A DNA stretch of 64,000 nt from Deltaproteobacteria bacterium. GTDB lineage: Bacteria > Myxococcota_A > UBA9042 > DTJE01. A program made the translations under genes and the position numbers. The stretch lies in NCBI GenBank assembly GCA_029547805.1, contig JAKPOP010000001.1:232396-296395 (forward strand), in the 5' to 3' direction. How positions within the stretch are numbered: the stretch's first letter is position 1; each line of letters opens with the position of its first letter. The notes below the pieces were generated by a model, which saw only the letters and a list, made by a program, of their open reading frames with translations, did no database searches and was not told the origin of the DNA. Shown here piece after piece: positions 25,101 through 35,118 of the stretch.

Positions 25101-26288
25101 CCGCCTCGAGGCGGCCAGGAAACAGGGCACGGCCAACCCCTGAACCAGCACGGAAAAAACCACCAGCGCGGGAAGAGACAGGTCGTAGAACCAGCCCATC
25201 AGGGCGCTGCCCAGGAACCAGGCCAGGCCGTAGGCGGCGTTGAAGAGACCGTAGGCGGTGCCACGACGGTCGGCCGGCGCGAAGTCGGCCACGGCGGCCC
25301 GAAGAATGGACTCCTGGGCCCCCATGCCAATGCCCCAGCAGACCATGCCGGCCACCACGAAGGGGAAGGAACCCAGGAAGACCAGGGGAGCGAAGAGGGC
25401 CGAGAGGACGACGGCCCCGGCCAGCACCGGGATGCCGAACCGGTCGAAGAGGCGGCCAAAGAGGAGGGCGGCCAGGGCATCGACGGCCATCGCCAGGGCG
25501 TAGAGGCCAGGGATGAGGGCCTCGGGGGCCAGGGCCTCCCGCTGCATCCGGTAGGCAATGAGGGGGAAGTCGGCGTAGCCGGCCGCCACCAGGGCCGCCC
25601 CGGCCAGGAAGACCCAGTAGGTGCGCCGGAGGCCCCGGGGGGCCAGGGGCGGCCGATGGGACTCGAGGTCCCGGGGCACGGGATACAGGACGCGGGCCAG
25701 CAGCAGGGTCGCCAGGGCCAGCAGGGCCGGGACGGCCATCCAGGCGAAGGCCTCCCGGTAGTCGCCCCGGAGAGAGACGACCAGGGCCGCCCCCAGGGGC
25801 CCCAGCACGGCGCCGATCTGGTCCATGGCCTCGTGGAGGCCGAAGCCGAACCCCCGGCCGGTCCGGCTGGTGGCGTGGGACAGCATCACGTCCCGGGGAG
25901 GATTGCGGATGGCCTTGCCGGTCCGCTCCAGCACGATCAGGGCGGCGGCCAGGGGCCACTGGCCGGCCAGGGCCAGCAGGGGCACCGCCAGCAGGTTCAG
26001 GCCGTAGCCGAAGAGGGTCATGGCCCAGTACCGGCGGGTCCGGTCCGCCAGATAGCCGGAGGCCAGGCGCAACCCGTAGCCGACCAGTTCCCCGAGCCCC
26101 GCCACGATGCCCACGGCGGTGCCGCTGGCCCCCAGCAGGGCCAGGAAGGGCCCGGTGATGCTCCGGGCCCCCTCGTAGGTCATGTCGGCAAACAGGCTCA
26201 CGAACCCCAGCAGGACCACGAATCCGAAGGCCCGCCGCCGAAGGGCGTCCTCGGACATCGGGGACTGGGACGTTTCCGGGACGGACAT
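25083..26288 (-). CDS. MFS transporter
   Basis: 401 aa with about twelve hydrophobic helices. The loop between helices 2 and 3, 'GYLADRTRRYW', is the MFS motif A, and 'ERTGKAIRNPPRDVMLSHA' is typical of a drug- or solute-export subgroup. The substrate is not evident. It stands alone, transcribed away from the kinase gene, with the tRNA promoter nested in its 3' end. Confidence 0.85.
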   Translation of the reverse strand: MSVPETSQSPMSEDALRRRAFGFVVLLGFVSLFADMTYEGARSITGPFLALLGASGTAVGIVAGLGELVGYGLRLASGYLADRTRRYWAMTLFGYGLNLLAVPLLALAGQWPLAAALIVLERTGKAIRNPPRDVMLSHATSRTGRGFGFGLHEAMDQIGAVLGPLGAALVVSLRGDYREAFAWMAVPALLALATLLLARVLYPVPRDLESHRPPLAPRGLRRTYWVFLAGAALVAAGYADFPLIAYRMQREALAPEALIPGLYALAMAVDALAALLFGRLFDRFGIPVLAGAVVLSALFAPLVFLGSFPFVVAGMVCWGIGMGAQESILRAAVADFAPADRRGTAYGLFNAAYGLAWFLGSALMGWFYDLSLPALVVFSVLVQGLAVPCFLAASRRLTRPT

Positions 26289-26397
26289 GGGACCTCCCTC
26301 CTTCCCCGGTCCTGGGCAGGAATAGCAGAAGTCAGGGCCGTTGTCCCGAGGGAGAGAGTCACGGTAGCATCAGCGGAGCGCGGGGAGGGAGACCGAG

Positions 26398-28077
26398 ATG
26401 AGCGCCGTGCCGACGAACCTGCCGCCGACCATCACCGTGAGATGCCAGGGCCGGGAGTTCCGGCCCTCCCGGGGGACCCGGGTCAAGACGTTCCTGCGCC
26501 ACTTCCTGCCGGACATCGAACCGGAGGCCCTGGGGGCGGTCGTCTCGGGACGGCTGGTGGACCTGGAGGCCCCCATCGCTGCGGACTGCGAACTGCAACC
26601 GGTCACCTATGCCAGCCGGGAGGGGGCCCGGATCTACCGGGCGACGCTGACGGTGCTGCTGGCCGAGGCGGTGGCCCGGCGATTTCGGGGGGCCCGGGTC
26701 CAGGTGGGGCAGTCCTTCGGCGATGCGGTCTACTTCGACGTGGGGAAGGAGCCGTCGCTGTCCCCGCAGGAGGTGGAACTGCTGGAGGCCGACATCCGCC
26801 GGATGGTGGCCCAGAAGGAACCGCTGGCGGTGATGCGGGTCCCGAAGGCCCAGGCCATCGAGGAACTGCTGGCCTGCGGGGCCGTGGCCTCGGCCCACCT
26901 GCTCCGGACCTCCCGCCGGTCCTTCGTGCCGCTCATCGCGACCCGCTCCCGGATGCACCTGTGGTTCCACCCGGTGCTGCCCACCGCCGAGGGCATCCGG
27001 AACTTCGCCCTGAGACCCTTCGCCGGGGGCCTGGTGCTCTGCCTGCCGCCGGCCGGCCGGCCCGCCGACCCGCCGGAACCGGTCCAGGGGGCCGAGGGGC
27101 TCTTCCCGGTCTACCGGGAGACGCGCCTGTGGAACGCCCGGGTGGGGATCTCGACGGTGCCGGACCTCAACGACGCGGTGCTGTCGGGGGCCATCGGGGA
27201 GGTGATCCGGGTCGCCGAGGCCCAGCATGAGCGGAAACTGGTCCTGCTGGCCGACGAGATCCTGGGCCGCCGGAACTGCCGGCTGGTCACGGTGGCGGGG
27301 CCGTCGTCCTCGGGGAAGACCACCTTCGTGAAGCGGCTGCGGATGCAGTTGATGGCGGCGGGCCTGCGTCCGAAGGAACTGAACCTGGACAACTACTACG
27401 TGGATCGGGACCGGACCCCCGTGGGCCCCGACGGGCAGCCGGACTTCGAGTGCATCGAGGCCATCGACCTGCCGCTGCTCAACGAACACCTGCTGGCGCT
27501 GATGCGGGGCCAGGAGGTCCAGACCCCTCGCTACAACTTCCAGAAGGGGCGCCGGGAGGAGCGGACGACGCCCCTGGCCCTGGGCCCCGATGAGGTGCTG
27601 CTGATCGAGGGCATCCACGGCCTCAACGACCGGCTCACGGAGGCGGTGCCCCGGGACCAGAAGTACCGGATCTACGTGTCGGCGATGACCCAGCTGGTGA
27701 TCGACGACGAGAACCGGCTGTTCACCTCCGATGCCCGGCTGATCCGGCGCATCGTCCGGGACCGCTTCTTCCGGGGATACAGCGCCTCCCAGACAATCCG
27801 GATGTGGCCCAAGGTCCGGGCCGGGGAGGAGCGGTGGATCTTCCCGTTCCAGCCGCTGGCCGACGCGGTCTTCAACAGCACGCTGGTCTACGAGCCGGCG
27901 GTGCTGAAGGTCTTCGCCGAGCGCTTCCTGCTGGAGGTGGAGGAGTCGGACCCGGCCCACGTGGACGCGGTCCGGCTGCTGGAGTTCCTGGACCTGTTCG
28001 TGCCGGTCTTCGCCGAGGACGTGCCGGCGACCAGCATCCTGCGGGAGTTCGTCGGCGGGTCGGCCTTCAAGTACTGA
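26398..28077 (+). CDS. Nucleoside (uridine-type) kinase fused to ThrRS-like TGS/SAD domains
   Basis: 559 aa. Residues 1-70 resemble a TGS domain ('RPSRGTRVKTFLRHFLP') and 80-200 the second additional domain of threonyl-tRNA synthetase. Residues about 290-500 form a phosphoribulokinase/uridine-kinase domain with P-loop 'VAGPSSSGKTTF', 'LDNYYVDRD', 'PRYNFQKGRR' and 'VLLIEGIHGLND'. This fused kinase type occurs in anaerobes and probably phosphorylates a nucleoside for salvage. The start follows GGGAGGGAGA. A possible -10 TAGCAT lies about 30 bases upstream. Confidence 0.85.
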   Translation: MSAVPTNLPPTITVRCQGREFRPSRGTRVKTFLRHFLPDIEPEALGAVVSGRLVDLEAPIAADCELQPVTYASREGARIYRATLTVLLAEAVARRFRGARVQVGQSFGDAVYFDVGKEPSLSPQEVELLEADIRRMVAQKEPLAVMRVPKAQAIEELLACGAVASAHLLRTSRRSFVPLIATRSRMHLWFHPVLPTAEGIRNFALRPFAGGLVLCLPPAGRPADPPEPVQGAEGLFPVYRETRLWNARVGISTVPDLNDAVLSGAIGEVIRVAEAQHERKLVLLADEILGRRNCRLVTVAGPSSSGKTTFVKRLRMQLMAAGLRPKELNLDNYYVDRDRTPVGPDGQPDFECIEAIDLPLLNEHLLALMRGQEVQTPRYNFQKGRREERTTPLALGPDEVLLIEGIHGLNDRLTEAVPRDQKYRIYVSAMTQLVIDDENRLFTSDARLIRRIVRDRFFRGYSASQTIRMWPKVRAGEERWIFPFQPLADAVFNSTLVYEPAVLKVFAERFLLEVEESDPAHVDAVRLLEFLDLFVPVFAEDVPATSILREFVGGSAFKY

Positions 28078-28086
28078 GGGGGCGGC

Positions 28087-30582
28087 ATGGGACGACGCGG
28101 CCTGAGGATCCGATGGGTCCTGGTGCTGGGGATGGCGGCCTCCTGCGGTGGGGGCGGGGGCCCGGACCCGGCCACGGCCCGCGACGTCCCGGCGGAGACG
28201 GGGGACTGGGAGGCACGGGACGCGGTCGGCGAGGTCGTCGCGGATCCGGGGTCCGGCGACGAGGGTGCGGAGGACGCCGGGCCTTCCGAGGACGCCGTCG
28301 CAGACGGACTGCCTCCTGACGATGGCACCGCGGAGGAGGCGTTGCCCCCGGAGACACCGGGGGACATGCCGGGGGAGATGGCCGGGGACGGCGAGGACGC
28401 ACCGGAGGTCGATCCGGGGCCGCCGCCGGACCGGGACGGGGACGGGCTGCCGGACCCGGAGGAGGCCCGCCTGGGCACGGACCCCGACAACCCCGACACC
28501 GACGAGGACGGGATCCGGGACGGCCAGGAGGTCCAGGAAGGCACGGACCCGGCGGACCCCTCCAGCGCCTCGGCCTGGCACCCCGAGTGGACCGTGCGCC
28601 CCAGGCTGTTCTTCGGTCCCGAGGACCTGGAGACCCTGCGGCAACGGCTGGCGGCGCCGGAAGGGGGCCTGCGGGTCCTCGCGAACGGCCTGGCCGCCCA
28701 GGCGGCGCAACCGGCGCCGGTGCACCCCGAGGGCCTCTACGACCCCCGGATCGCCCAGTCCCAGGGGTGGCTGGCGGGCACGGCGGCCCTCCAGGGGCTC
28801 CTGAGGGACGACCCGGAGGCCACGGACAAGGCCCTGGCCCTCGTGGAGGTGCGCCTGCCGGACCCCTTCGAGGGCACCGTCGAGGGGACCAAGTACAACC
28901 TGGAGGAGGCCGAGGCCCTGGTGCATCTGTGCACGGCCTACGACCTGCTGGCGGCCAGTCCCCGGGTCTCCCCGGAGGCCCTCCAGGAGGCCCGGGCGGC
29001 CCTGGTCCGGCGCATCGACACCTACCGGGCCATGTGCCACGACGGGCCCTCCACGATGATGCTGCTGACCTCCCGAAACAACCACGTGATGAAGTTCTTC
29101 GCGGCCCTGGGGCTGTGCGCGCTGGCGGTCAACGACCGGCCCGAGGCGGCCCGGGACCTGTCAGAGGCGATGACGGGCCTGGACTGGATGCTGCACGGGA
29201 TGTCCACCTCCGAAGGGGCCTGGGGCGAGGGCTGGAACTACCTGCTCTACGGGGGACAGTCCTGGGTGCCCTTCTTCCTGGCGTGGCACCGGTGGGCCCA
29301 GGGGCGGGCGTTTCCCTTCTACGGGGTGCCGGACGTGCAGCCCGCCGACACGCCCCATTCAGGGCACATCGTGACCATCGAGGACTTCGCGGTGCAGCCG
29401 AGGACCCGGGCGGTCTTCGAGGCGGCCCTGTGGGCCCTGCAGCCGGACCGCCGGACCCCGCCGACCGACGACGGCAATCCGGTCGTGCTCTTCGGAAACC
29501 TGATGGCGGACCTGCTGGAAGACCCCCGATTCCTGTGGGCCTGGGCGATGCCGGAACTGGGGTACCCGGTCGCGGGCCCCTTCGCGGCGACGCTGGCCTC
29601 CTGGGACGGGACGCCGCCGCCCCAGACCCCCGGCATGGACCTGGAGGGGTCGAACCCCGGGGCGGGCTACGCGGTCTTCCGGTCCTCCTGGGAGTCCGAC
29701 GCCACCTGGCTCCTGCTCCAGGGGGAGCAGGGGGCCGCCCGGGAGGCGGACCCGGGTCACGAGCACGCCGACGAGCTGTCCTTCATCCTCTGGCACGGGG
29801 GGCGCCCGCTGTTGATCGACCCGGGATACATCTACTTCGCCGAGCATGGCCGGGTGAAATACGCCAAGGATCACAACACGATCCTGGTGGACGGGGAGGG
29901 GTCGCCCTTCACGGAACTCTTCGGGACGACCCTGTCGGTGGGGGCCGACGCCTTCCTGGACCCGATGACCCACCGGGGGTCCTTCACCTGGACTGCGGTG
30001 ACCACCCGCTACCGGGCCACGGACTTCCGGCGCCGGGTGGTGCGGTTGCCCGGGCCGGCCTTCCTGGTGGAGGACCGGATCGTTGGCGATGGGGATCCTC
30101 ACCGCTACACGTGGCTGCTCAACGGCATGGGCGGCGGTCAGGTGCCGGACAGCGCGTTCCGGCTGGATCCCCCCGTCGCGGCCTGGCGCAACGGGCCCGT
30201 GGAGGTCCAGGTGGCGGTGGGGACGCCCGAGGGGGAGGCGGCCTTTGACCATGCCCAGGAGGAGCACTGCCCGGGCTGGGGGACCTGGCGCCTCCACGAG
30301 CGCCTGTCGGTCGAGGCCACGATGGGGCCCCTGGCGGGCTTCCTGGCGCTGGTCGTCCCGGGACCGCAGGGACAGACGGGCACGCTGGAGGTCACGCGTC
30401 CGGAGGCCGGGGTCGTGCTGATCCGCCAGGTCTGGCAGGACCGGGAGGTCCGGGTGGCGTGGAACCGCACCTCGGAGGAGCGGGTGGTTCCCCTCTGGGG
30501 GGCCCCGGGCCCAGTATCGCCGGGCCTCCGGGTCCTGGTGACCGGGTCCGACGGGGTCGTCGAGGAACTGGGCCTGCCCTGA
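28087..30582 (+). CDS. Surface lipoprotein with calcium repeats and heparinase II/III-like domain
   Basis: 831 aa. A lipoprotein signal ('LGMAASC', Cys near residue 20) is followed by a long Asp/Glu/Pro linker. Thrombospondin type-3-like calcium loops come next ('DRDGDGLPDPEEARLGTD', 'NPDTDEDGIRDGQEV', about residues 116-150). Residues about 175-500 form an alpha/alpha toroid, and 520-830 a beta-rich heparinase II/III-like lyase domain ('DPGHEHADELSFILW', 'IDPGYIYFAEH'). It probably binds or cleaves acidic polysaccharide outside the cell. Whether the lyase is active cannot be settled. It starts 9 bases after the kinase gene, so they may share a transcript. Confidence 0.75.
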   Translation: MGRRGLRIRWVLVLGMAASCGGGGGPDPATARDVPAETGDWEARDAVGEVVADPGSGDEGAEDAGPSEDAVADGLPPDDGTAEEALPPETPGDMPGEMAGDGEDAPEVDPGPPPDRDGDGLPDPEEARLGTDPDNPDTDEDGIRDGQEVQEGTDPADPSSASAWHPEWTVRPRLFFGPEDLETLRQRLAAPEGGLRVLANGLAAQAAQPAPVHPEGLYDPRIAQSQGWLAGTAALQGLLRDDPEATDKALALVEVRLPDPFEGTVEGTKYNLEEAEALVHLCTAYDLLAASPRVSPEALQEARAALVRRIDTYRAMCHDGPSTMMLLTSRNNHVMKFFAALGLCALAVNDRPEAARDLSEAMTGLDWMLHGMSTSEGAWGEGWNYLLYGGQSWVPFFLAWHRWAQGRAFPFYGVPDVQPADTPHSGHIVTIEDFAVQPRTRAVFEAALWALQPDRRTPPTDDGNPVVLFGNLMADLLEDPRFLWAWAMPELGYPVAGPFAATLASWDGTPPPQTPGMDLEGSNPGAGYAVFRSSWESDATWLLLQGEQGAAREADPGHEHADELSFILWHGGRPLLIDPGYIYFAEHGRVKYAKDHNTILVDGEGSPFTELFGTTLSVGADAFLDPMTHRGSFTWTAVTTRYRATDFRRRVVRLPGPAFLVEDRIVGDGDPHRYTWLLNGMGGGQVPDSAFRLDPPVAAWRNGPVEVQVAVGTPEGEAAFDHAQEEHCPGWGTWRLHERLSVEATMGPLAGFLALVVPGPQGQTGTLEVTRPEAGVVLIRQVWQDREVRVAWNRTSEERVVPLWGAPGPVSPGLRVLVTGSDGVVEELGLP

Positions 30583-30642
30583 ACGGGATGGTCCGGGCGA
30601 CCGGCAACCGGCGGGGTCTTCCGGTCCGGCGATGGTCCGGGG

Positions 30643-31629
30643 TCAGTCCTCCGGGATCAGCAGCAGCGACCCGGTCGTGGCCCGGGCCTGGAGGTCCCGG
30701 TGGGCCTGGCGGGCCTCTGCCAGGGGATACCGGCCGCCGATGGCGACCTGGAGGGTCCCGTCCCGGATCCGGTCGAAGAGGGCCCGGGCCGAGGCCAGCA
30801 GGTCCTCCCGGCGGGCCGTGTAGGTGAAGAGGGTGGGCCGGGTCAGGAACAGCGACCCCTTCCGGGCCAGCACGGCGGGGTCGAAGGGCGGCACGGGCCC
30901 CGAGGACTGGCCGTAGAGGGCCAGCAGGCCCCGGGGCCGCAGGCAGTCCAGCGAACCATCGAAGGTGTCCCGGCCGACCGAGTCGAAGACCACCGCCACG
31001 CCTTCCCCGAAGGTCTCCCGGCGCACGCGATCGACGAAGTCCTCGTCCCGATAGCAGATGGGGACCTCGCATCCGTGGGCCTCGGCCAGGCGGGCCTTGT
31101 CGGGGCTCCCGACGGTCCCCAGCACCCGGAGGCCCCGCTGTCGGGCCCACTGGCAGAGCAGCAGGCCCACGCCCCCGGCGGCGGCATGGACCAGCACCGG
31201 GTCACCGGGTTTCAGGGGCCAGAGCCGGCAGAGGAGATACTCGGCGGTCATGCCCTTCAGCAGTGCCGCCGCGGCGGTCTCGCAGGAGAGGTCTTCCGGA
31301 AGGGGCACCAGGCGTTCCGCCGGAAGGTTGCGGGCCTCGGCGTATGCCCCCGGGGAGCCGCCGGCATAGGCAACCCGGTCCCCGACGGCCACCTCGGTGA
31401 CGCCCGGGCCCAGGGCCTCGACGACCCCGGCTGCCTCCATCCCGAGGCCACCGGGCCACGCCGGGAGGGGATAGAGGCCCTCCCGATAGTAGATGTCGAT
31501 GAAGTTGACCCCGATGGCCTCGTGACGCACTCGAACCTCCCCGGGCCCCGGCGCCGGCAGTTCCAGGGATCGCCAGTGCATCTGATCGGGGCCCCCAGGG
31601 GCCTCCACGACGATGGATCGGGTCTGCAT
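30643..31629 (-). CDS. NADPH:quinone oxidoreductase (zinc-independent medium-chain reductase)
   Basis: 328 aa from ATG 31629. It has the QOR pattern: 'HEAIGVNFIDIYYREGLYP', the nucleotide-binding 'AAGGVGLLLCQWA' (about residues 147-159) and 'FDSVGRDTFDGSLDCL'. No structural-zinc cysteines. It reduces quinones or enones with NADPH. It is a lone gene, convergent with the lipoprotein gene. Confidence 0.88.
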   Translation of the reverse strand: MQTRSIVVEAPGGPDQMHWRSLELPAPGPGEVRVRHEAIGVNFIDIYYREGLYPLPAWPGGLGMEAAGVVEALGPGVTEVAVGDRVAYAGGSPGAYAEARNLPAERLVPLPEDLSCETAAAALLKGMTAEYLLCRLWPLKPGDPVLVHAAAGGVGLLLCQWARQRGLRVLGTVGSPDKARLAEAHGCEVPICYRDEDFVDRVRRETFGEGVAVVFDSVGRDTFDGSLDCLRPRGLLALYGQSSGPVPPFDPAVLARKGSLFLTRPTLFTYTARREDLLASARALFDRIRDGTLQVAIGGRYPLAEARQAHRDLQARATTGSLLLIPED

Positions 31630-31745
31630 CGGAACCCCCAGCGGAAACCGTGGACGATTGTAGAGGGCCTTTCCAGGGAGTCCAAGGCGGACTACCATTC
31701 CGCCGCCGTTCGACCGGGGTCGAGCGGCGCCTGGAGGAGGTGACG

Positions 31746-33131
31746 ATGAAGCGACTCGTCCGGTGGTGGGTGCTGCCCTGCCTGCTGGGGACCTGGCCGA
31801 TCCCGGCCTGGGCCTCCACCCACGGCCCCTGGGTGCCCGAGGTCTGGTCGGTGATCCCCTTCGGCCTGCTGCTGCTGGCCATCGCGGTGCTGCCCCTGGC
31901 GGTGCCTCACTTCTGGGAGCCGAACCGAAACAAGGGGATCGTGGCCGGCGTGCTGTCGCTGCCGGTGCTGGCTCTCACGCTGACCCAGGCCCCCGGGGCC
32001 CTGGTCCACTCCCTCGAGGAATACCTGGGCTTCATCGTGCTCCTCTGGAGCCTCTACACGATCTCCGGCGGGATCCTGCTCCGGGGCAACCTGGTGGCCA
32101 CCCCCCGGGTCAACACCGCCTTTCTGGCCATCGGGGCGGTGATGGCCAACATCTTCGGCACCACCGGCGCCTCGATGCTGCTGGTCCGCCCCCTGCTCCA
32201 GACCAACATGGAGCGGCGGCACAAGACCCATACCTTCCTGTTCTTCATCTTCCTGGTCTCCAACGTCGGGGGCTGCCTGACGCCCCTGGGGGACCCGCCG
32301 CTCTACATGGGCTTCCTCCGGGGCATCCCATTCACCTGGACCCTGCACCTGTTCCCCGAGTGGCTGTTCATGACGCTGGCCCTGCTGGCGGCCTACTACG
32401 TCTGGGAGACCCGGGCCTTCCGGTGGGAGAAGCCCACGGAGATGGTCGAGGAGGTGCTGGACTACGAGCCCCTGCGGCTCGAAGGGAAGGTCAACCTGCT
32501 GCTGATCGCCGGCGTGCTGGCGACCATCATCGTGTCGGGGCAGGTGGACCTGGGTCCGGCGACGCCCTATCTGCGGGACGGGGTGATGGTGGCCCTGGGG
32601 CTGGCCTCGATGGCCCTGACTCCCCGCCAGGTCCGGGAGGGCAATCGCTTCACCTTCGGGGCCATCATCGAGGTGGCGGTGCTCTTCCTGGGGATCTTCA
32701 TCACGATGGTGCCGGCCCTGGCGCTGCTTCGGGCCCGGGGCGCGGACCTGGGGGTCACCGAACCCTGGCAGTTCTTCTGGACCACCGGGACCCTGTCCTC
32801 CTTCCTGGACAACACCCCCACCTACCTCACCTTCCTGGAACTGGCCCAGGGGACCCTGGGGGCCGCCCAGGCGCCGGACCTGCTGGCCACCAACACCGGC
32901 GTGGCGGTACTCAAGGCCATCTCGCTGGGGGCCGTCTTCATGGGGGCGATGACCTACATCGGCAACGGTCCGAACTTCATGGTGAAGGCCCTGGCCGAGG
33001 AGCGGGGACCGACCCGGGTGCCGATGCCGTCCTTCGGGGGGTATCTGCTGTACTCCTGCGCGATCCTGCTGCCCCTCTTCGCCCTGACCACGGTGCTGTT
33101 CCTGATGCCATGGTCGCCGCTCCGGTTCTAG
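31746..33131 (+). CDS. NhaD-type Na+/H+ antiporter
   Basis: 461 aa from ATG 31746, preceded by 'GGAGGAGGTGACG'; the longer frame upstream lacks similarity. A signal-like first helix, then about eleven helices of the ion-transporter superfamily. Marks: 'HFWEPNRNKG', 'GTTGASMLLVRP', 'GGCLTPLGDPPLYMGF', 'SFLDNTPTYLTF'. It expels sodium in exchange for protons. A possible -10 TACCAT is near 31692. It converges on tilS with only 7 bases between stops. Confidence 0.88.
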   Translation: MKRLVRWWVLPCLLGTWPIPAWASTHGPWVPEVWSVIPFGLLLLAIAVLPLAVPHFWEPNRNKGIVAGVLSLPVLALTLTQAPGALVHSLEEYLGFIVLLWSLYTISGGILLRGNLVATPRVNTAFLAIGAVMANIFGTTGASMLLVRPLLQTNMERRHKTHTFLFFIFLVSNVGGCLTPLGDPPLYMGFLRGIPFTWTLHLFPEWLFMTLALLAAYYVWETRAFRWEKPTEMVEEVLDYEPLRLEGKVNLLLIAGVLATIIVSGQVDLGPATPYLRDGVMVALGLASMALTPRQVREGNRFTFGAIIEVAVLFLGIFITMVPALALLRARGADLGVTEPWQFFWTTGTLSSFLDNTPTYLTFLELAQGTLGAAQAPDLLATNTGVAVLKAISLGAVFMGAMTYIGNGPNFMVKALAEERGPTRVPMPSFGGYLLYSCAILLPLFALTTVLFLMPWSPLRF

Positions 33132-33138
33132 GAGCCTG

Positions 33139-34185
33139 TCAGCGGCCGGGGCGATTGGCTTCAGGGTCGTCGGGCCTGGGCCCGGTCGGCCTGGCACGGC
33201 GCCGGGACCCCTGCGGCGGACGGTCGGGAGGCTCCTGCCACAGGCGCAGGACCGGCCCCTCTCGGCGGGCGATGACCCGGCAGGGGAGATGGGTCTCGGC
33301 GCCCCCGGAACCGTCCCACAGGCGGACCAGGGCCTCCAGGTGCGCCCTGGAGAGCCCCCGGACTCCGCCCGTGAGACGGGCCCAGGCCTCCCGCAGCCGG
33401 TAGGCCCGCAGGGGATGCGGCCACGCCGGGTCCCGGGGGATGAGCACCTCCCCGGGGGCTTCCCGGGTCCCGGGAGAGGCCGCTTCCCCGAGCGAGGCCC
33501 AGCCCTCCAGGTCCTCGGCCAGGGCCGTCAGCGTGAAGTCGATCCGGGGGTTCAGGTCCCGGAGCAGCGGCAGGACCTCCGCCCGGACCCGGTTGCGCAG
33601 GAAACGTCGGTCGGCGTTGGTAGGGTCCTCGCGCCAGGCCTGGCCCCGGGACCGCAGGAAGTCCCGGACCTCCTCCCGGGTCGCGCAGAGCAGGGGCCGC
33701 ACGATGCCTTCCCTGGTGGCGGGCAGAATCGCGGCCAGTCCGAGGGGTCCCGTGCCGCGGATCAGGCGCAGAATCACCGTCTCGGCCTGGTCCGTCGCCG
33801 TATGCCCCGTCGCAATCCGGGTGGCTCCGACCTCTCGGGCCATCTCGTGCAGCGCCTCGTAGCGCCGATTTCGGGCCTCCTCTTCGAAGGATCGGCCTCG
33901 GGTCTCGCAATGGACCCTGCGAAGGGTGAAGGGCACTCCCAGGGTTTCGACCAGGCACTGGACAAAATCCGCGTCGTCGGCCGCCGAGGGGCGGGCGCCG
34001 TGATCCACGTGCCCTACCACCAGGTCCAGGGACAGCACTGGACGGAGGTCCCGCAGCAGGATCAGCAGCGCCACGCTGTCCGCGCCCCCGGATACCGCCA
34101 CCAGCACCCGCTCCTGGGGGCGCACCAGTTGCCTGGTCCGGCAGTACTCGATCACCCGCTGGGGCAGGGTGCGCTTGCGGGTCAT
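33139..34185 (-). CDS. tilS: tRNA(Ile)-lysidine synthetase
   Basis: 348 aa. The ATP-binding 'AVSGGADSVALL' (about residues 29-40), 'GHVDHGARPSAADD' and 'ATGHTATDQAETVILRLIRG' are TilS signatures. 'FLRNRVRAEVLPLL' follows. The C-terminal domain is present but short. It converts the wobble C of tRNA-Ile(CAU) to lysidine, essential for reading AUA codons. Its ATG overlaps the stop of the upstream secreted-protein gene by 4 bases. Confidence 0.92.
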   Translation of the reverse strand: MTRKRTLPQRVIEYCRTRQLVRPQERVLVAVSGGADSVALLILLRDLRPVLSLDLVVGHVDHGARPSAADDADFVQCLVETLGVPFTLRRVHCETRGRSFEEEARNRRYEALHEMAREVGATRIATGHTATDQAETVILRLIRGTGPLGLAAILPATREGIVRPLLCATREEVRDFLRSRGQAWREDPTNADRRFLRNRVRAEVLPLLRDLNPRIDFTLTALAEDLEGWASLGEAASPGTREAPGEVLIPRDPAWPHPLRAYRLREAWARLTGGVRGLSRAHLEALVRLWDGSGGAETHLPCRVIARREGPVLRLWQEPPDRPPQGSRRRARPTGPRPDDPEANRPGR

Positions 34186-34964
34186 CGGTCCGATCCACCA
34201 GAGGGGGCCTTCGCCGGGGTCTCTGACCGAGGTCGGCAGGCCTCTGTCGGGACGGCCAGGGACCGGTCGGCCCGCTGGGGATGCCCCCGGACGACCAGTC
34301 CCGCCACCGCCCCTGTGCCGTCGAACAGCAGGGTCCCCGGGGGCAGGCGTCCTGCCACCGCAAAGAAGCCCGGGAAAGGCGAGGCCTCGGCACCCAGCGA
34401 GACGGTCGGGCTCAGGACCGGCTGGTCCGGCAGGCTCGGGAGCACCAGCAGGAGCCCGTGGCCTGGTACCCGGGAGGACTCCGGGGCCATGGGGACCTCG
34501 GGCCAGGAACGGCAGGGGCCCGCGCACGCCAGCCAGGCCACCAGGGACTCCGCATCCCGACCCGCCACCGCCGCCACCGTCTCCCGGCCGTCGGGGCCCG
34601 TCAACCGGGCCTCTCCGGCCCCCTCCAGCAGCAGCATGGCCGTGCAGAGCCGGTCCCCGGTCGTTCGGATCGCCTGTCCGTTCTGCACCGGCGCGAGTCC
34701 TGGCTCCTCCAGGTCCGAGGCTCGGGGCCTGGCTGCCAGCAGGATGACTCGGCGCCACAGGAGGTCCCGCAGTCGGGTCTCGTCCTCGATCGTCAGCGGC
34801 ATCCAGGGGTCCAGGGAGGCCGCCTCCGGGGGCACCGCCTCTCGGGGCCCCTCCTGGGGAGCCGGTGCCCCAGGCGGGGACTGCACGCTGGGCTCCTCGC
34901 CGCCGGCAGACGATGCCCCGGCGACCAGCCACAGCACCAGAAGGATCGGGGCCCGACTCCTCAT
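34182..34964 (-). CDS. Secreted or periplasmic protein of unknown function, coupled to tilS
   Basis: 260 aa from ATG 34964. The N-terminus ('SRAPILLVLWLVAGASSAGG') is a signal peptide, followed by a Pro/Glu/Ala linker (about residues 25-50). The rest has no motif I recognise ('PLTIEDETRLRDLLWRRV', 'LCTAMLLLEGAGEARL'), with two cysteines in 'LACAGPCRSW'. The sequence reads as a small globular envelope protein. Its stop overlaps the tilS start, which suggests co-expression rather than related function. Confidence 0.6.
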   Translation of the reverse strand: MRSRAPILLVLWLVAGASSAGGEEPSVQSPPGAPAPQEGPREAVPPEAASLDPWMPLTIEDETRLRDLLWRRVILLAARPRASDLEEPGLAPVQNGQAIRTTGDRLCTAMLLLEGAGEARLTGPDGRETVAAVAGRDAESLVAWLACAGPCRSWPEVPMAPESSRVPGHGLLLVLPSLPDQPVLSPTVSLGAEASPFPGFFAVAGRLPPGTLLFDGTGAVAGLVVRGHPQRADRSLAVPTEACRPRSETPAKAPSGGSDR

Positions 34965-35038
34965 GGGCCAAGCGTAGCCGATTCCCGCACGGATGGGGAC
35001 CGATCCCTGCCGCCCGACGGGGAGACCTTGAGACGCCT

Positions 35039-35060
35039 CCGAGGGCCATGTTCCCCTCGG
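35039..35060. terminator. Hairpin downstream of nagB
   Basis: Perfect 7-bp stem CCGAGGG/CCCTCGG with an 8-nt loop, 58 bases after the nagB stop on the minus strand. No T-run follows. Confidence 0.3.
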
Positions 35061-35118
35061 CGGAACGGGGTCTGTCTCGTCGATGAACGGAAGAGGGGCG
35101 GCCCGAGCACGTTGCTCC

